64,000 bases of DNA, taken from contig OY986438.1 of the NCBI GenBank assembly GCA_963920525.1, positions 129,282,920 through 129,346,919 on the forward strand, in the 5' to 3' direction. A model generated the notes under the pieces. It was given only the letters and a program-made list of their open reading frames with translations. It had not been told where the DNA came from and ran no database searches. This DNA comes from Dichetophora obliterata. Lineage: Eukaryota; Arthropoda; Insecta; Diptera; Sciomyzidae. A program made the position numbers and the translations under genes. Shown in pieces: positions 32,871 through 44,264 of this stretch (its first letter is position 1; every line of letters begins with the position of its first letter).

Positions 32871-32960
32871 CAGCCCTATTCTGGCAAAGTAACAATTGTT
32901 ACCCAGTATTTTTAAAATGTCTATGTGTTTCATTTTTGCAGAAAGGGAAAAAAAGCTTAT
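32871..32960. mobile_element. Half copy of the CAGCCCTATTCTGG MITE family
   Basis: CAGCCCTATTCTGGCAAAGT, AACAATTGTTACCCAGTATT and TCTATGTGTTTC match the left half of 19034-19296. The right half is missing. Confidence 0.75.
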
Positions 32961-33509
32961 AATTTACAAAAAATTTAATTTTAAAAAAAACTCTGTGATA
33001 CATTTTACTATATCATTACACTGTGGGTAGATTTTCAACTTTTGAAGAGACACAATAAAAAGGCCGAGACACGAAGACTTTATTTTCGGTCGTGGAATTA
33101 AGTGGCGTACCATCCGATTTTCCAAATCAAATCAATATCTCGAGACAGTCAGATTTTTTATGTTTGACCTTCTATTAAATAAATTTTTATATTTTTTTAA
33201 CAGTTTTTTATTTATTAAGCGAAATTCTAAGAAAATTGCGCTCAAACTTGAAATTTTGTAGTTCCGAATTTATTTCATCTTCACTCGAGCACAGCTCGGT
33301 ACTGGACGGGTCGGTTGGGTTTGTTGATACACTGTTAGAAAGGTCAATTCGTTGCCTTTGAAATAAGTACTTAAAATAAGTGTTCCACGAGTTAGTTTTT
33401 CTGCTAGAAACAATAGTATGAATCAAAGTCATGAACAGCGATGGCAGATGGACGATTTTGAGGTCCTTGTGTAAGGAATCATATAGAATGTGTCATTTCA
33501 TAAATATAA
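32961..33509. other. AT-rich stretch
   Basis: A minus-strand frame at 33208-33432 ends in an acidic Ser/Glu-rich tail but has no recognisable family; it may be part of a decayed transposon gene. Confidence 0.3.
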
Positions 33510-33560
33510 AACGAAACACAAATTTTTCATCAAGATCGGCCACGCCCTTCCCCCATCTAA
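33510..33560 (-). repeat. Single inverted unit fragment of the 34.6-35.4 kb array
   Basis: Read on the minus strand it gives ATGGGGGAAGGGCGTGG followed by CGATCTTGATGAAAAATTT, which matches the array unit at 34610-35395 in opposite orientation. Confidence 0.65.
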
Positions 33561-34065
33561 AATTTATCCAAACTAAGGGAATACGAGTCTTCCAAAGTAT
33601 TATAATAATCCATGGACTTCATTATACCACTGAGTTTCGATGGAAGCATACTCGAAACATCATTACAACATTTCCAAATTTCAATGCCTACAATTTTTTT
33701 TGCTCTTGAAGCCCTATAACTGAATAAACACAAGTCTGACCCAACACGGTTTCTTTAAGTTTCATCTGACCATGTTATCTTACCCAATCATCAACGGTAA
33801 AGTGCTCATACGTCTTTTGAATTCAAATCTTTACTTTCGGTTCTTATCGAAAGCTGACTCTTCATTTTTGTTCTAAAAGAAAGTTCACATTTCTTTAGGC
33901 TCCTGTGAATTGTCTTGTCATTGACCTCAACTCCGAGTTCCTATTTAAGGATCTGATTGGTCTCCACTGCACTATTTGTAGCCTAAGTGACTATTAAAAG
34001 CCTGGCTAAGCGCTCTACGCCTGGAGATAGTTTCATGTCCTACCGCCACATTTCCTAGGAGCAAG
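33560..34065 (-). pseudogene. Dead Tc1-like transposase fragment
   Basis: Minus-strand translation gives Tc1 features in order: ELGVEVNDKTIHRSLKKCEL (DNA-binding second helix-turn-helix region, about 33890-33960), ITWSDET, stop, RNRVGSD (first catalytic Asp block, plus 33736-33776), then IWKCCNDVSSM and GIMKSMDYYNTLEDS near 33590-33680. Tc1 proteins normally carry IWSDETKF and DYY at these places. The coding ends where a fragment of the GGGCGTGG array (33510-33560) begins, so the HTSK/second-Asp and Glu blocks are absent. Several stops and frameshifts are present. Confidence 0.75.
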
Positions 34066-34609
34066 CACATTACACTACTTTTTTATTTCATTGATATATC
34101 CAAGTGATGTGTTGTATTTTCTTCCAATTTGTCTATAATGTATTTCATTTTTTTATGTCTTCCTTCAATACTGAGTTTTCAAAACTGAGTTTTATTGCTT
34201 TCCTGAGTTTTATGGTTACGATCATTGATAGTTTTCTTTATATTTTTTATAAACTTAAGCAAATTTTAAGAGTTTTACTAAATTGCTGTCAGAATGGTCC
34301 CAAAAATATCTTTGAATTGCTAATAAGTCTTCCTGTGGAATGTTTACAAACAAGTGTTTTATTCTTCTCTTAGAAAAATATTGAAAAACACAGGCCAATG
34401 ATAGTGAAATCAATGAATTCATTTTAAATGAAGGCCATCATACGAATAATGACAAAATTGATTTCATTTCTGATCTCGATTTCTCTGACTTTGTGCCGAG
34501 TGACTCTACGAATTATTCTAATAACAGTCAATAATTTACTCTCATTCTTAAGAATAATGTCAAATTTAAACAAACCCATGTAATAAAATAAAACTATTTT
34601 TTAATAAAT
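34066..34609. other. AT-rich stretch
   Basis: A short plus-strand frame near 34390-34535 encodes an acidic Asp/Asn/Ser-rich tail (SDLDFSDFVPSDSTN) without family resemblance. Nothing else is supportable. Confidence 0.3.
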
Positions 34610-35395
34610 ACATTTCATTTCATGTGTGGAAAGTTGGTGAAGGACGTGGCCAATCTGAATAAAATAATTATATGATAATTAAGTTAAAAATAAACAAGTT
34701 AGTTTCCTTGCTTATACTTTCTACAACTTTAGATATTGCACTTTTATTTTTTATTTTTTATGGGAGGTGGGAAAAGGGCGTGGCAGATCTTGATGAAATT
34801 TGAATACAGTAATTATGTAAATCAAGTAAATATAAAGTTTAATAATTTTGTTCCTTACACTTTCTACACCTGGAGATGTTGCACTTTTATTCTTCCTTTT
34901 GTATGGGAGGTGCGCAAAGGGCGTTTCATATCTTGATGGAATTTTTATATGATAATTATGTAAATGTGGTTAGTAAAAAAAATAGTTCATTTCCTTTCTA
35001 ATACGTTTTGCAACTCGAGATATTGTAATTTTATTTTTTATTTTGTATGGAAGGTGAGCAAAAGGCGTGCCAGATCTTGATGAATATTTTATATGATAAT
35101 AATGTGAATGTAGTTAATAAAAAATAGCTACCATTTATTTCTAATACTTTTTACAACTCGAGATGTTGCACTTTTATTCTTAATTTTGTACGGGAGGTGG
35201 GTGAAGGACGTGGGAAATATTGATGAAATTTTTAAATGGTCATTTTGTGTAGTCAATACAAAAAACTAGTTAATTTGGTTTTAACACTTTCTACAACTGG
35301 AGATATTATGGAGACTTTAATTGTTAATTTTGTATGGGAGATGAGTGAAGGGAGTAGTCGATCTTGCAAAAAATTTGTGTGGTGTTTTATATTTA
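34610..35395. repeat. Tandem array, about 143-bp unit, five to six copies
   Basis: Each unit has ACTTTCTACAACT, GAGATATTG, CACTTTTATT, TTTTGTATGGGAGGTG and AAAGGGCGTGG followed by ATCTTGATGAAATTTTTATA. Units are diverged and have no common reading frame. The TATGGGAGGTG...GGGCGTGG core recurs in the Helitron-like array although the rest of the unit is different. Confidence 0.85.
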
Positions 35396-36530
35396 TGAAA
35401 TAATGACGCCTGCTTTATTTCATGTGCCTACAATGCTTCCTTCTATTTTTGTCCCTCATCTCAAAGAACTCGTTACACTGTGCGTCGCACAATGGGGAAT
35501 ATGAAATAGGCCAAAGTGAGCATTAATTAAAAAAAATAGTTTAAAGGTCATAGTAGTGTTTAGTACCCTATGAAAGAGGATAAAATTATGCAAAACTAGG
35601 TAAGCAATTTTTTTGAATAATATTGTACCGTTAACCCGCAATGCACTTTGAAAGTCATAATTTTTTTCACTTTGAGTGGCCACAGTGACAAACGTGTTTA
35701 TCTGCAATTTTCAAATTTTGTTTGTGCATTATTCTTAAAAAAATTACATAAAACTAAGATGAAACCCTTTTGTTTAGGTATTTAAGCAACACAAAATCAA
35801 TTTTTTTAAAATAGTGTTTCTATCCATTTTATTTTTTTAACTTTAATTTACCTTAAACAAATGTGTATTTTTACTATGTTAACCCATTTCCGGCAGCTCC
35901 TTAACTACCGGGCCTAAAATCGAACTACTAAAATCGATGAAACTTCGTCCAGAGTCTATATGTGGCCCTAAACTTTATATGGAAAAATTTTTACCTCCAC
36001 AGGTAAGGGCTGGGCGGCCTGATGCATTTTTGCACCACTAGCTGCATCATATACCTTCACAGCCGTACCTGCCCATTTTAAAACAACAAACGGGCTCTAA
36101 GCTTATTTTAACATAAAATTTAAAACTTATAATAGTTACTATTGAAAAGCAATTTTCGATATTGAGATTTGAAATAGTTTTCCGGAATTCTCAAAAATTA
36201 AAAAAAATACCCAAAAATTGCGACGTGCCGTGGGCGTAAAATCCAAGTAAACGACCGAATCGACTCTAACCAAAAATAATGTATATTGTCAAAAGTCCAT
36301 ACTAACTTAATCTCGACAGTGCCAGGTAATAAAACTTTCGCGCGAAAATTCTAAAGTTACTGATGCAAAAATGCACCAATAGCTGAAAATAAGTTAATAT
36401 ATATATAGTTGTGAGTTGAGTAAAGTTGAGGGAAATTGTTTTGATAATCGTAAATCATGGACAATCTAGTTACATTCTGTAAAAAAAATTGCGTCATTGC
36501 TGTTCCCTTTTGCGGTATATCAAATTTGTA
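35396..36530. other. Intergenic stretch
   Basis: Holds a pair of similar motifs, GATGCATTTTTGCACCACTA at 36021 and GATGCAAAAATGCACCAATA at 36362, whose cores are inverse of each other; these may mark another worn repeat. No gene is supported. Confidence 0.35.
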
Positions 36531-37628
36531 ACCGACTTCAAAAAGGAGGAGGTTCTCAAGTTGGTTGGTTTTTTTTAAATGTATGTACATCTATAACTCC
36601 TAAAGTAATTGCCTGATTATCAAAATTTTTTGTCAACAGATAGAGATATAAGACTAGAATTATTATTAGGAGGTGCCCGTCCAAAAAAGTGGGCGGTTAT
36701 CGACACAGGGGCGTGGCAATATAAGAAAAACTTTGTATATCGAATTATATTAACACTAGAGTATTGAAATTTAGTACAGGGGTAGGCACAGTTATTAAAA
36801 TTTATGTGAAAAAAGTGGGCGTTATTCGATAAAAGGCGTGTCAATATAAGAAAAACGCTGTAAATCAAATAATATTGACACTATGGTACTGAAATTAAGT
36901 ACAGGGGTAGGTATAATCATGAAAATTTACTGTGAAGAAAGTGGGCGTTGTTGGACAAATGGGCGTGGCAATATATGAAAAATACTGTATCTCAGTAAAT
37001 ATTAACACTAGGGTACAGGGGTAGGAACAATTATTACAAATTATGGTCAAAAAGTAGGCTTTATTCGATAAAGGGCGTGGCAATATAATAAAAACGCTGT
37101 AACTCGAATAATATTGACACTAGGATACTGAAATTAGGTACAGTGGTAGGCATTATTATGAAAATGTGCTGTCAAGAAAGTAGCCGTCGTTGTATAAAAG
37201 GGTGTGGCAATATAAGAAAAATACTGTATCTCAGTTAATATTGACACTAGGGTCCTGGAAATTGGTAAAGGGGTTGGAACAATTATTACAAATTACGGTA
37301 AAAAAGTGGGCGTTGTTCGAAAAAGGCGTGGCAATATTAGAAAAACAACGTAACTCGAATAATATTGACACTAGGATACTGAAATTAGTTAAAGAGTAGG
37401 TACAGAGTAGGCATAATTATGAAAATTTACTGTCAAAAAAATATGCGTTATTGGACAAAAGGGCGTGGCAATATAAGAAAAATACTGTTTCTCAGATAAT
37501 GTTTCTCAGTTAATGTTGACACTAGGGTACGAAAATTCGTTACAAGAATGGGAAAAATTGTTATCATAATCTCTAAAAAGGAAGAAATTAAAAAATTTTT
37601 AACAAAAAAAAAAACCAACTTCAAAACC
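36531..37628. repeat. Repeat unit bounded by ACCGACTTCAAAA-type motifs, with 125-bp tandem array
   Basis: Starts ACCGACTTCAAAAAGGAGG and ends in AACCAACTTCAAAACCAC. Between 36680 and 37520 about seven units of roughly 112-135 bp repeat: GTGGGCGTTATTCGATAAAA, GGGCGTGGCAATATAAGAAA, ATAATATTGACACTAGG, GGTACAGGGGTAGG and ATTATGAAAATTTACTGTC. The ACCGACTTCAAAAAGGAGGAGGTTCTC-type start is widespread in insect repeats and probably marks a mobile element whose class I cannot give. No coding. Confidence 0.8.
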
Positions 37629-38611
37629 ACTACAAAGTAAAAAATAATTTTAAATGACTTTTCACATTAATTAATTAATTTAATAATAAATTAATTAATT
37701 AATCTTATTATTATAATTTTTGTCTATTTTGTATTATTATCATAAAAACATTAATTTCTCCATGAATAAAAAACCTTTAAAGTCGGCGCTTATATAATCA
37801 AACTTTTATAAAATAAACGTTACGGCTTTAAAGATTTTTATTCATATAGCAATTAATACATTTATGATAACAATACAAAATAGAAACAAAATAGAAAGCT
37901 TTTACGAATGAATTCGTAAAGATATGACCATAAAAATACTTTGCATATGGGTATTTCCACAGAAACGACAACCGGTACCCAAAAGTAGAATGTTAATAAA
38001 CCAATGATTTTTTCTAACATTATATTAAAATAATATCAAAATTTTTATAATATAATGTATTTGCAGCTTATCTCAGTTGTTATGATGAGAAAATTCGCCT
38101 GAAAACTTAAAATATATTTTTTCTTGTTCTTAGGTACTTTAAATGACATTTTCTCTTTAGTATTTATTGTGGACATATTTATATTATGACTGCACACACC
38201 TTATGAAATCTTTGTATCAATAACAAATTAATACAAAAAAATGAAAACATACCAAACAAAGCTCGATTAACGGTAAATTTTTCATTTTCTTTTGTTCATG
38301 TTGTAATGTCACGTTAGGGTACTTAAAACATCATATTTTATCAGAACTCCGCGATCGTTCTAATTAATAGGCTTAAAATTTTAATTCAAATCAAAATTTA
38401 GTGACATTAGTGAAAAAAAAAGAACTGCATATAATAATCTCACTAAACATTTAAATAAAATTTTTATTTTCAAAGTGTGTCGCGTTTGGTATTGTAGGCA
38501 CATTTAACAAGTGACTTTATTCGATATTAACTACTTTATCAATTATGTTACTCATAGTAATTATTTGGTAATGTCAGATTTTTTACAACTGTTCTAGCTC
38601 GGGGTCTAGTC
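37629..38611. other. AT-rich stretch
   Basis: TTAATTAATTAA palindromes at 37665-37705; nothing else bounded. The motif GTCACGTTAGG/GTCGCGTTTGG occurs at about 38309 and 38478 and again at 40233-40495; see the 38612-39225 entry. Confidence 0.3.
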
Positions 38612-39225
38612 TTGCAAATTGGTTTTGCAGAAAATTATAGGCTGATCTGCCAAAATAAAGTTCAGAGCGCGCACTTACAGGCAAGTTACGATTTTTACTT
38701 GCGTTGCGTGGATGTTTGAAAAATCGAAATCGTTTCCTATAATCAGTGATAGTTTAAGTCACAGCAAAATCGACTTTTACGTTTTCATAACGAAACTTGT
38801 TCAGGACATAAAAACTCAACACGGCAATTTTCAAAATATATTTTTATTCTCGGACGGAAGTAGCAGCCAATTTAAAAACAAATTTATTATTTCGAGTTTA
38901 TCTGATTTCTTAATTCAATTCAGTTGCAAAACAATTAAATGGAGCTATTTCGCAACTTCGTATGGGAAAGGTGGAGTCGATGGAGTTGGAGCGGTTATAT
39001 AAAGAAAAATTTGGGGTATAACCAAAACAAGAATATTATTTTAAGTGATGGATTTTATTTTTTCAATTGCGCACGGGAGCACATAACTGGAATTACAATA
39101 ATGTATAAAGGTGCTGACATAATCAAAGATATATTTAAAACATTAACAGAAAAATGGAAGAAAATACCAAATATTTCAGGCATCCGAAAATTGCATTATT
39201 TCTCCTGTGACGAACATATGAATAT
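38612..39225 (+). pseudogene. Fragment of an uncharacterised transposon-like protein family
   Basis: Three plus-strand frames join into one conserved protein stretch: GFAENYRLICQNKVQSAH (38625-38675), then KSFPIISDSLSHSKIDFYVF (38727 onward), FLFSDGSSSQFKNKFIISS (about 38845), WSYFATSYGKGGVDGVG (about 38945) and GADIIKDIFKTL (about 39110). I know this pattern, (D)FAENYxxxxQxEIQSAHW, FSDGxxSQYKN and FFATSHGKGxxDGIGG, from multi-copy proteins of unassigned function in insects, cnidarians and fish; that they are transposon-encoded is my inference. The acidic residues in these blocks could be an RNase-H-like catalytic set. The fragment is broken by two frameshifts and cut on the right by the LINE at 39226. 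GTCGCGTTxGG motifs on both sides may belong to the same element. Confidence 0.6.
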
Positions 39226-40080
39226 AATTTATTTATTTCGATTTATTTATTTAAATTAAGAATTAGTATAGTAAGATCTTAAATGGTCTTTTAGCTTTCA
39301 ACCATTTAGCTTTAGATTTCAACTTAACTAAATATTAGGTTATCATAACTTAACAAAATAAAAGAAGGAGGAAAGGCAGTAATTAAAACATTAAAGAAGA
39401 GAAAGGAGAAGAAAATTAAAGTGTAGAAGAATGAAAGGTTAGAGAAATAGGACTTGATTGATAGCTTAAATTTGTTCGTGCTGGTTATGGTTTTAATGTT
39501 TAGAGGAAGTGAGTTCCAGAGCTTAATGGCGTTGATAAAAAAGATCCGCTTAGATTGTAAAGAAGTATATCTTGGTATTATAAGGTTGAAGGTTATGTTC
39601 GACACACAGAAACGCAGTTTTTTGAAAAGGTATAACGGAGTTTTATTAATAATCAACTTGTGCAGTAGTATGCAGTTTCTCGCATTTAGGTATCCAATCA
39701 AGCTACATCCTAGAATTTCTTTGCTTTTAACAGTAACATGGTCAAAACGTCTTAAGTCAAATCTAGTCAAGTTGTTAAACGCAACAAGAATTTTGTGCTC
39801 AGAATGAGAGTCAAGGTTACTATAAACTAGCTCAGAGTAAGTAATTATAGGCAAAATGAGTTGAACAACAAGTCTTTTTTTAGTCAAAGTAGGGGTAAAT
39901 TTAGAAGTTAACCGCAGACATCTTAGCGAATAATATATTATTTTTATTATGTTATTCACATGGTCAAGACAAGTAAGTTTTGAATTGACATAGAATCCTA
40001 AATTTTTTACTTTGTCAACAATTTGTAGACGATTATCATTTAGACTAATTGTCGAAATTATATAAAAGCTGCTCAAACGG
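39226..40080 (-). mobile_element. 5'-truncated LINE copy, same family as 28.3-31.8 kb
   Basis: The minus-strand frame 39324-40076 (250 codons) is the C-terminal part of the LINE protein: LGFYVNSKLTCLDHVNNII, PIITYSELVYSNLDSHSEHK, LGCSLIGYLNARNCILLHKL and RIFFINAIKLWNSLPLNIK, all with close counterparts in the other copy (for example ITYSELVYSKLDSRSQL). The tail is AAATAAATAAATCGAAATAA at 39226-39258. It has no endonuclease or catalytic reverse transcriptase part, as expected for incomplete reverse transcription. It truncates the pseudogene on its right-hand (plus-strand left) side. Confidence 0.85.
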
Positions 40081-40649
40081 CGTATTCATTGAAAAATTAT
40101 TTGAGATAATTTTACTCTATATATGTTTGTATATATAAAATAAAATAATAATTCTGAAGTTTTTGCCAGTTAGTGCAATTTTGATTTAAAATTACTTGAA
40201 CTAATCCTTATTACAAAAGTGACGGGAAAATAAGTCGCGTTAGGAATGTCACGTGGGAAATCATCCTAGAGGTTGGAACAAAAAAACGAATGCAAATATT
40301 TCAATACGACAACTATCAATATAAAGCCACATTATTCTATTATAGTTTACAAAAAATCAATTTAAGAAATTATATTCCAATTCGCAGATTTTTGCATTTA
40401 TGTAGATGCAGTTGAAAACGACTTCTATTTTTTGTCGCGTTGACAATTCTTAAGAAATCTTTACTTTTTTTCACTTCAAAGCCGTGCGAATGTCGCGTTG
40501 GGGGCCCTGGAAATGCCCATATTTGTATTTGAATATTTGTAGAATGTACGAATATTTTGTTTACTTATATTATTCGTAAAAATGTAACTAATAAATTTTT
40601 TGAGTGTAGAGAGTAAAATACTACAATGTTTACCTTCTTGAGAACATAA
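40081..40649. other. AT-rich stretch with GTCGCGTT motifs
   Basis: GTCGCGTTAGGAATGTCACG at about 40230, GTCGCGTTGACAATTC at 40435 and GTCGCGTTGGGGGCCC at 40492. No coding. Possibly the outer part of the element represented by 38612-39225. Confidence 0.35.
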
Positions 40650-41477
40650 AGCCTGGTTTTCACTAGGTCAGTTTTCAATGACAAATGTTGTCAAACTAAT
40701 GGAAACGTATTGTCATTTACATTTGTTGTCATATATGACCACTGATTGTCATATAAAATCACAAACAAGTGAGAACAGATAGAATTTTGCTTGTCAATTA
40801 ATATATTGTTGTATGACAAGAAAAATCGAAATGCCAACATGTTGGCATTTTGTGTCAGTTGTTGCCTGCAAAAAATTTTGTTTTAAATTTTTTTTCGTTT
40901 CACGTATTTTCGAGATTCGCGTTGTTGGGGTCGCTTTGCAAGGAATTTGTCGACTTTTGTTGCTTCCAATTTGTGATAAGGATGAGGGAAAGCACTTGCG
41001 GTCGCCTTGTCAGCAGCCTGTCCAGTTGGGAGGAGCAAGACGTAGACAGGCTGCTGGCGGAGCAACTACAGCGGCGCGAATCTAGAACACGTATCTTGCG
41101 ATAGAACGTGGATAGGACCAACACTGGCTACTGTGATAATCTTTATTTTAGTGCACTTTTGCTATAAATCTAATAAAATTAACAGTATTTTATAAATTTC
41201 ACCACAAGGAAACATTTTCTATCAATCTCAAATATAAAACATCAGCTGTTGTTGATGAAAAAAACATAACTGAAAAAACGATGACATTTCACAAATAACA
41301 TCGAAAGTGAAAACAGTATGACAATCAATTGACACATAAATGCAACGTCAGTCTTTGACATTCGAATTTATGTCAGTTTTTGAGTTTCAATGAAAACACA
41401 TTTGACGTCATATGGTCAAGATGTCTACTGACATCAGTGATTGTTGTCATTGAAAGTGACTTAGTGAAAACCAGGCT
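40650..41477. mobile_element. 828-bp MITE with TAA duplication (PIF/Harbinger-like)
   Basis: TAA lies at 40647-40649 and 41478-41480. The ends AGCCTGGTTTTCACTAGGTC and, inverted, AGCCTGGTTTTCACTAAGTC match over about 36 bases. TGACAA/TTGTCA motifs are repeated in both subterminal regions (40670-40810 and 41280-41460). A 3-bp TWA duplication is the hallmark of PIF/Harbinger transposons. A less AT-rich patch at 40975-41105 encodes RLLAEQLQRRESRTRILR, possibly the remaining start of a lost protein; I cannot place it in a family. Confidence 0.75.
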
Positions 41478-44264
41478 TAAGCCGCTCAGAGTCGGCATAA
41501 AACATTGAGGTCCAGTTTTCGATCATTTGTGAATAAATGTTTAATAACACACACGCACAACACAGTTGATCATAAGAACCTCGGTCAATCTTCTTTAAAT
41601 TGCTGAAATAACCAATTCATTTTGTTTTTGTTTTACTGTTTTTCCGGAACCCCTTTTAATTATATTTTTAAGCTTAAATTCATAGAAAATAGATTCCCTT
41701 CTATTGTGTGCAAATTTTCTGAAAACTTTATTATTAAAATATACTTGTGTATCTTCTGTCTTCAACAGAATTATAAAGCATTAACCTAAACAGATTTCGT
41801 TCTTGCAATTGCATTCAACACTGATTCTGTTAAAATGTATTCAATTTCGAACAAATACATAATCTCTTTAAACTACAAATCCATCGATTTATCGAAATTA
41901 AACAACAACAACAAAAAAAGTAAGCACAATAACAACTTCTCTATAGTTACCAGGTAATCGCATTCGGTATACTTGTGCACAGAATTCAAGTGCAATTTAC
42001 CATAGCTAAGTAAGTTTCTCCGCAATTTGCCAACCATTGTTGGTGGTCATTTAAAGCTGATGCTCCGATGGCTCTGATGCTGCTGTTTGTTGTCCTTTGT
42101 TACTGCTGTTTTCCTCGATGTTGTCTGCAGGCTAGATGGTGTCTGTGCGAAATATTTCGTATAAAAGAAGGTTGAGAAAACCATGACAAAATCCTTTGTT
42201 TAAATTTTTAGGAATAACTTACACAAACAGAAAATTTTGCTAATAAGTGAATATTACAAATTTGAGACTTAAAGATTGTTGATTGCATCAATAAAATGAG
42301 TAATCGAAAATTTATATTTTATAATTTTTATTTCGAGCAATATGACACAGAAAAAGTGCTTGAAGCTTCTTAAATGCTTTTAAGCTGAGCATGAAGAAAG
42401 CATCTGCAGTTTTAAGCTACTTGTAAAGAATGGAAAAAAATGCTTTTTAGCAGTTTGTTTTTTCGTGTGCAACATGAGGCACATCCTGTCAAAACATTTG
42501 TAGGTACTTTTCCTATAGTGCTCAACCTGCTGCTGCTTTCTCTGTAACATGGTGAGGTCCGATCCTGAGGTTAATCAACACTATTTAACCCTCAAATCAC
42601 GTTTTCTCGAGAATGCTTAATATATGACTTTTATGCAGCAATATTTATCATGCATTTGCATATGTGATCGCATGTTTGTATGTATGGATGTGTGTCTATG
42701 CGCTTGTGTTTGACAGTAGTAGTCATTGTAGTCACACATAAATATATATCTGTATGTCATGGCAACTTCTTTGCACAACAAAAAAAAAAAAAAAAAAAAA
42801 ACTGAGTAAGCAAGTATGAAAAAGCTTCCATTTAATATTTGAGTCATCTAGATACAATCCCTAACAAAAATGTTTTAATAGATTCCAGTTTAAACTAAGA
42901 AGACTGTTTGAAGTGAAATATATTCTAGCATTCTTTGTTTCTAAATGGCTAACTTGTTTTGTCGATCCCCGAAAGCTTTTAGTAGATAGTCGTTTTCAAA
43001 ATAAAAAAAAAAATAACTAAGCTGAAAATTAAAATTGTCTTAAATGTATCCAAAAATTTTTTAGAACAGCGTGGCTTATTATTATAATAATAAAGCAAAT
43101 ATTAACAATTGAGAAAATGCTAAGAGTAAAGAAGAAAAAGATACTCATACTTATAATGCAACAATAATGTTGCGTCAAGTCCAAAAATGTCGGATGGAAA
43201 AGAAAACAAGAGCAGAAAATTTCTCAAAAATTTTTTACATAAGAATAGTCATATTACATCCTAAACATCTGAATCTCAAAGAAGCCATCGAATTAGTGTT
43301 AAAATGTAATTCTAATAATATATTATTACGGACCAATTCTTATCGCATTCTTTACAGCACGAGTTATTAATTCTGTACTTTTAGCTGTTGAAAAATTTAA
43401 AAAAGTTGGATCAAAGTCAATATTTTAGAAAATTTTTACATATGTTTTTTTTTTGTGTTATAAAATTTTCATTTTTTACTTAACCAATCGATTGGGCATA
43501 CCCAAGCCCATAAATAATTTATTGTAAAAACAAATTTTAAGACCAAATTAAATTTAAGACCAAATTAAATTAATAAAAAGTGATATTTTTAAAATTTGAA
43601 ATTTGCTCAAAATGTCTATGTTTGGAGAGAAAGGACCTAATTTTCAACATTTTTATGATATTCATTTTTATATCTTATGTTCTTAGTCCAAATACTCTGA
43701 TTTTTTAAGGAAGCGAAAATCGGAGATATCCTTGAAAAATTATATAGAACTATGAACAAATATAATAATTATGTTCTTGTTTTTTTCGAACATGCGTTTT
43801 TTGACTTGACGCACCGATTTTGTAAGTTGAAATGTAGAAGATCCTTTTCAGCACTGCTCTTTACTTTTTCCCAACTGTTAACATAAACATTATTATTATT
43901 ATATGTATCGAATATTTGTGACAATTAAATAAAATAACTTAAAATAAAATAAAAAAACAAAAATAAAAAATTTAACACTAACCAATAAAAATTCCAAGAA
44001 AAATGCAACATAAAAAAAATTATAAAAACATAGAAAATGTAAATCGAAGAACGAAGTTCCTGACACTTTTTCTTCAAGTCCGAATGTAAATCGAAATAAA
44101 ATCTGTATATTTTTATGTTTTTTTTAATTTTTTATTTTATGAATCTTTTTCAATGCAACTAATGTAAATGAACAATCAAATCAAAAAGTTTTGTTTTATA
44201 TTTTAGAAAAAAAGATTCATTTATTGAAAATTAAGATGTAATTAAATCATTACATACAATTTAA
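41478..44264. other. Intergenic or intronic DNA, mostly AT-rich
   Basis: 41479-41520 (GCCGCTCAGAGTCGGCATAA) is a fragment of the SINE tail seen at 2425. 42030-42140 is less AT-rich with GCTGCTG/TTGTTG runs and reads like unique fly intronic DNA. A pure A run sits at 42780-42800. 43540-43570 contains a short duplication (AGACCAAATTAAATT). No gene could be supported. Confidence 0.35.

Noticed and set aside
32871..32960. Separate new element
   Set aside because: It matches half of the MITE at 19034-19296, so it is a fragment of that family.
36680..37520. CRISPR-like spaced repeats
   Set aside because: Eukaryotic setting, units of 112-135 bp in which the whole unit repeats, no unique spacers, no cas genes.
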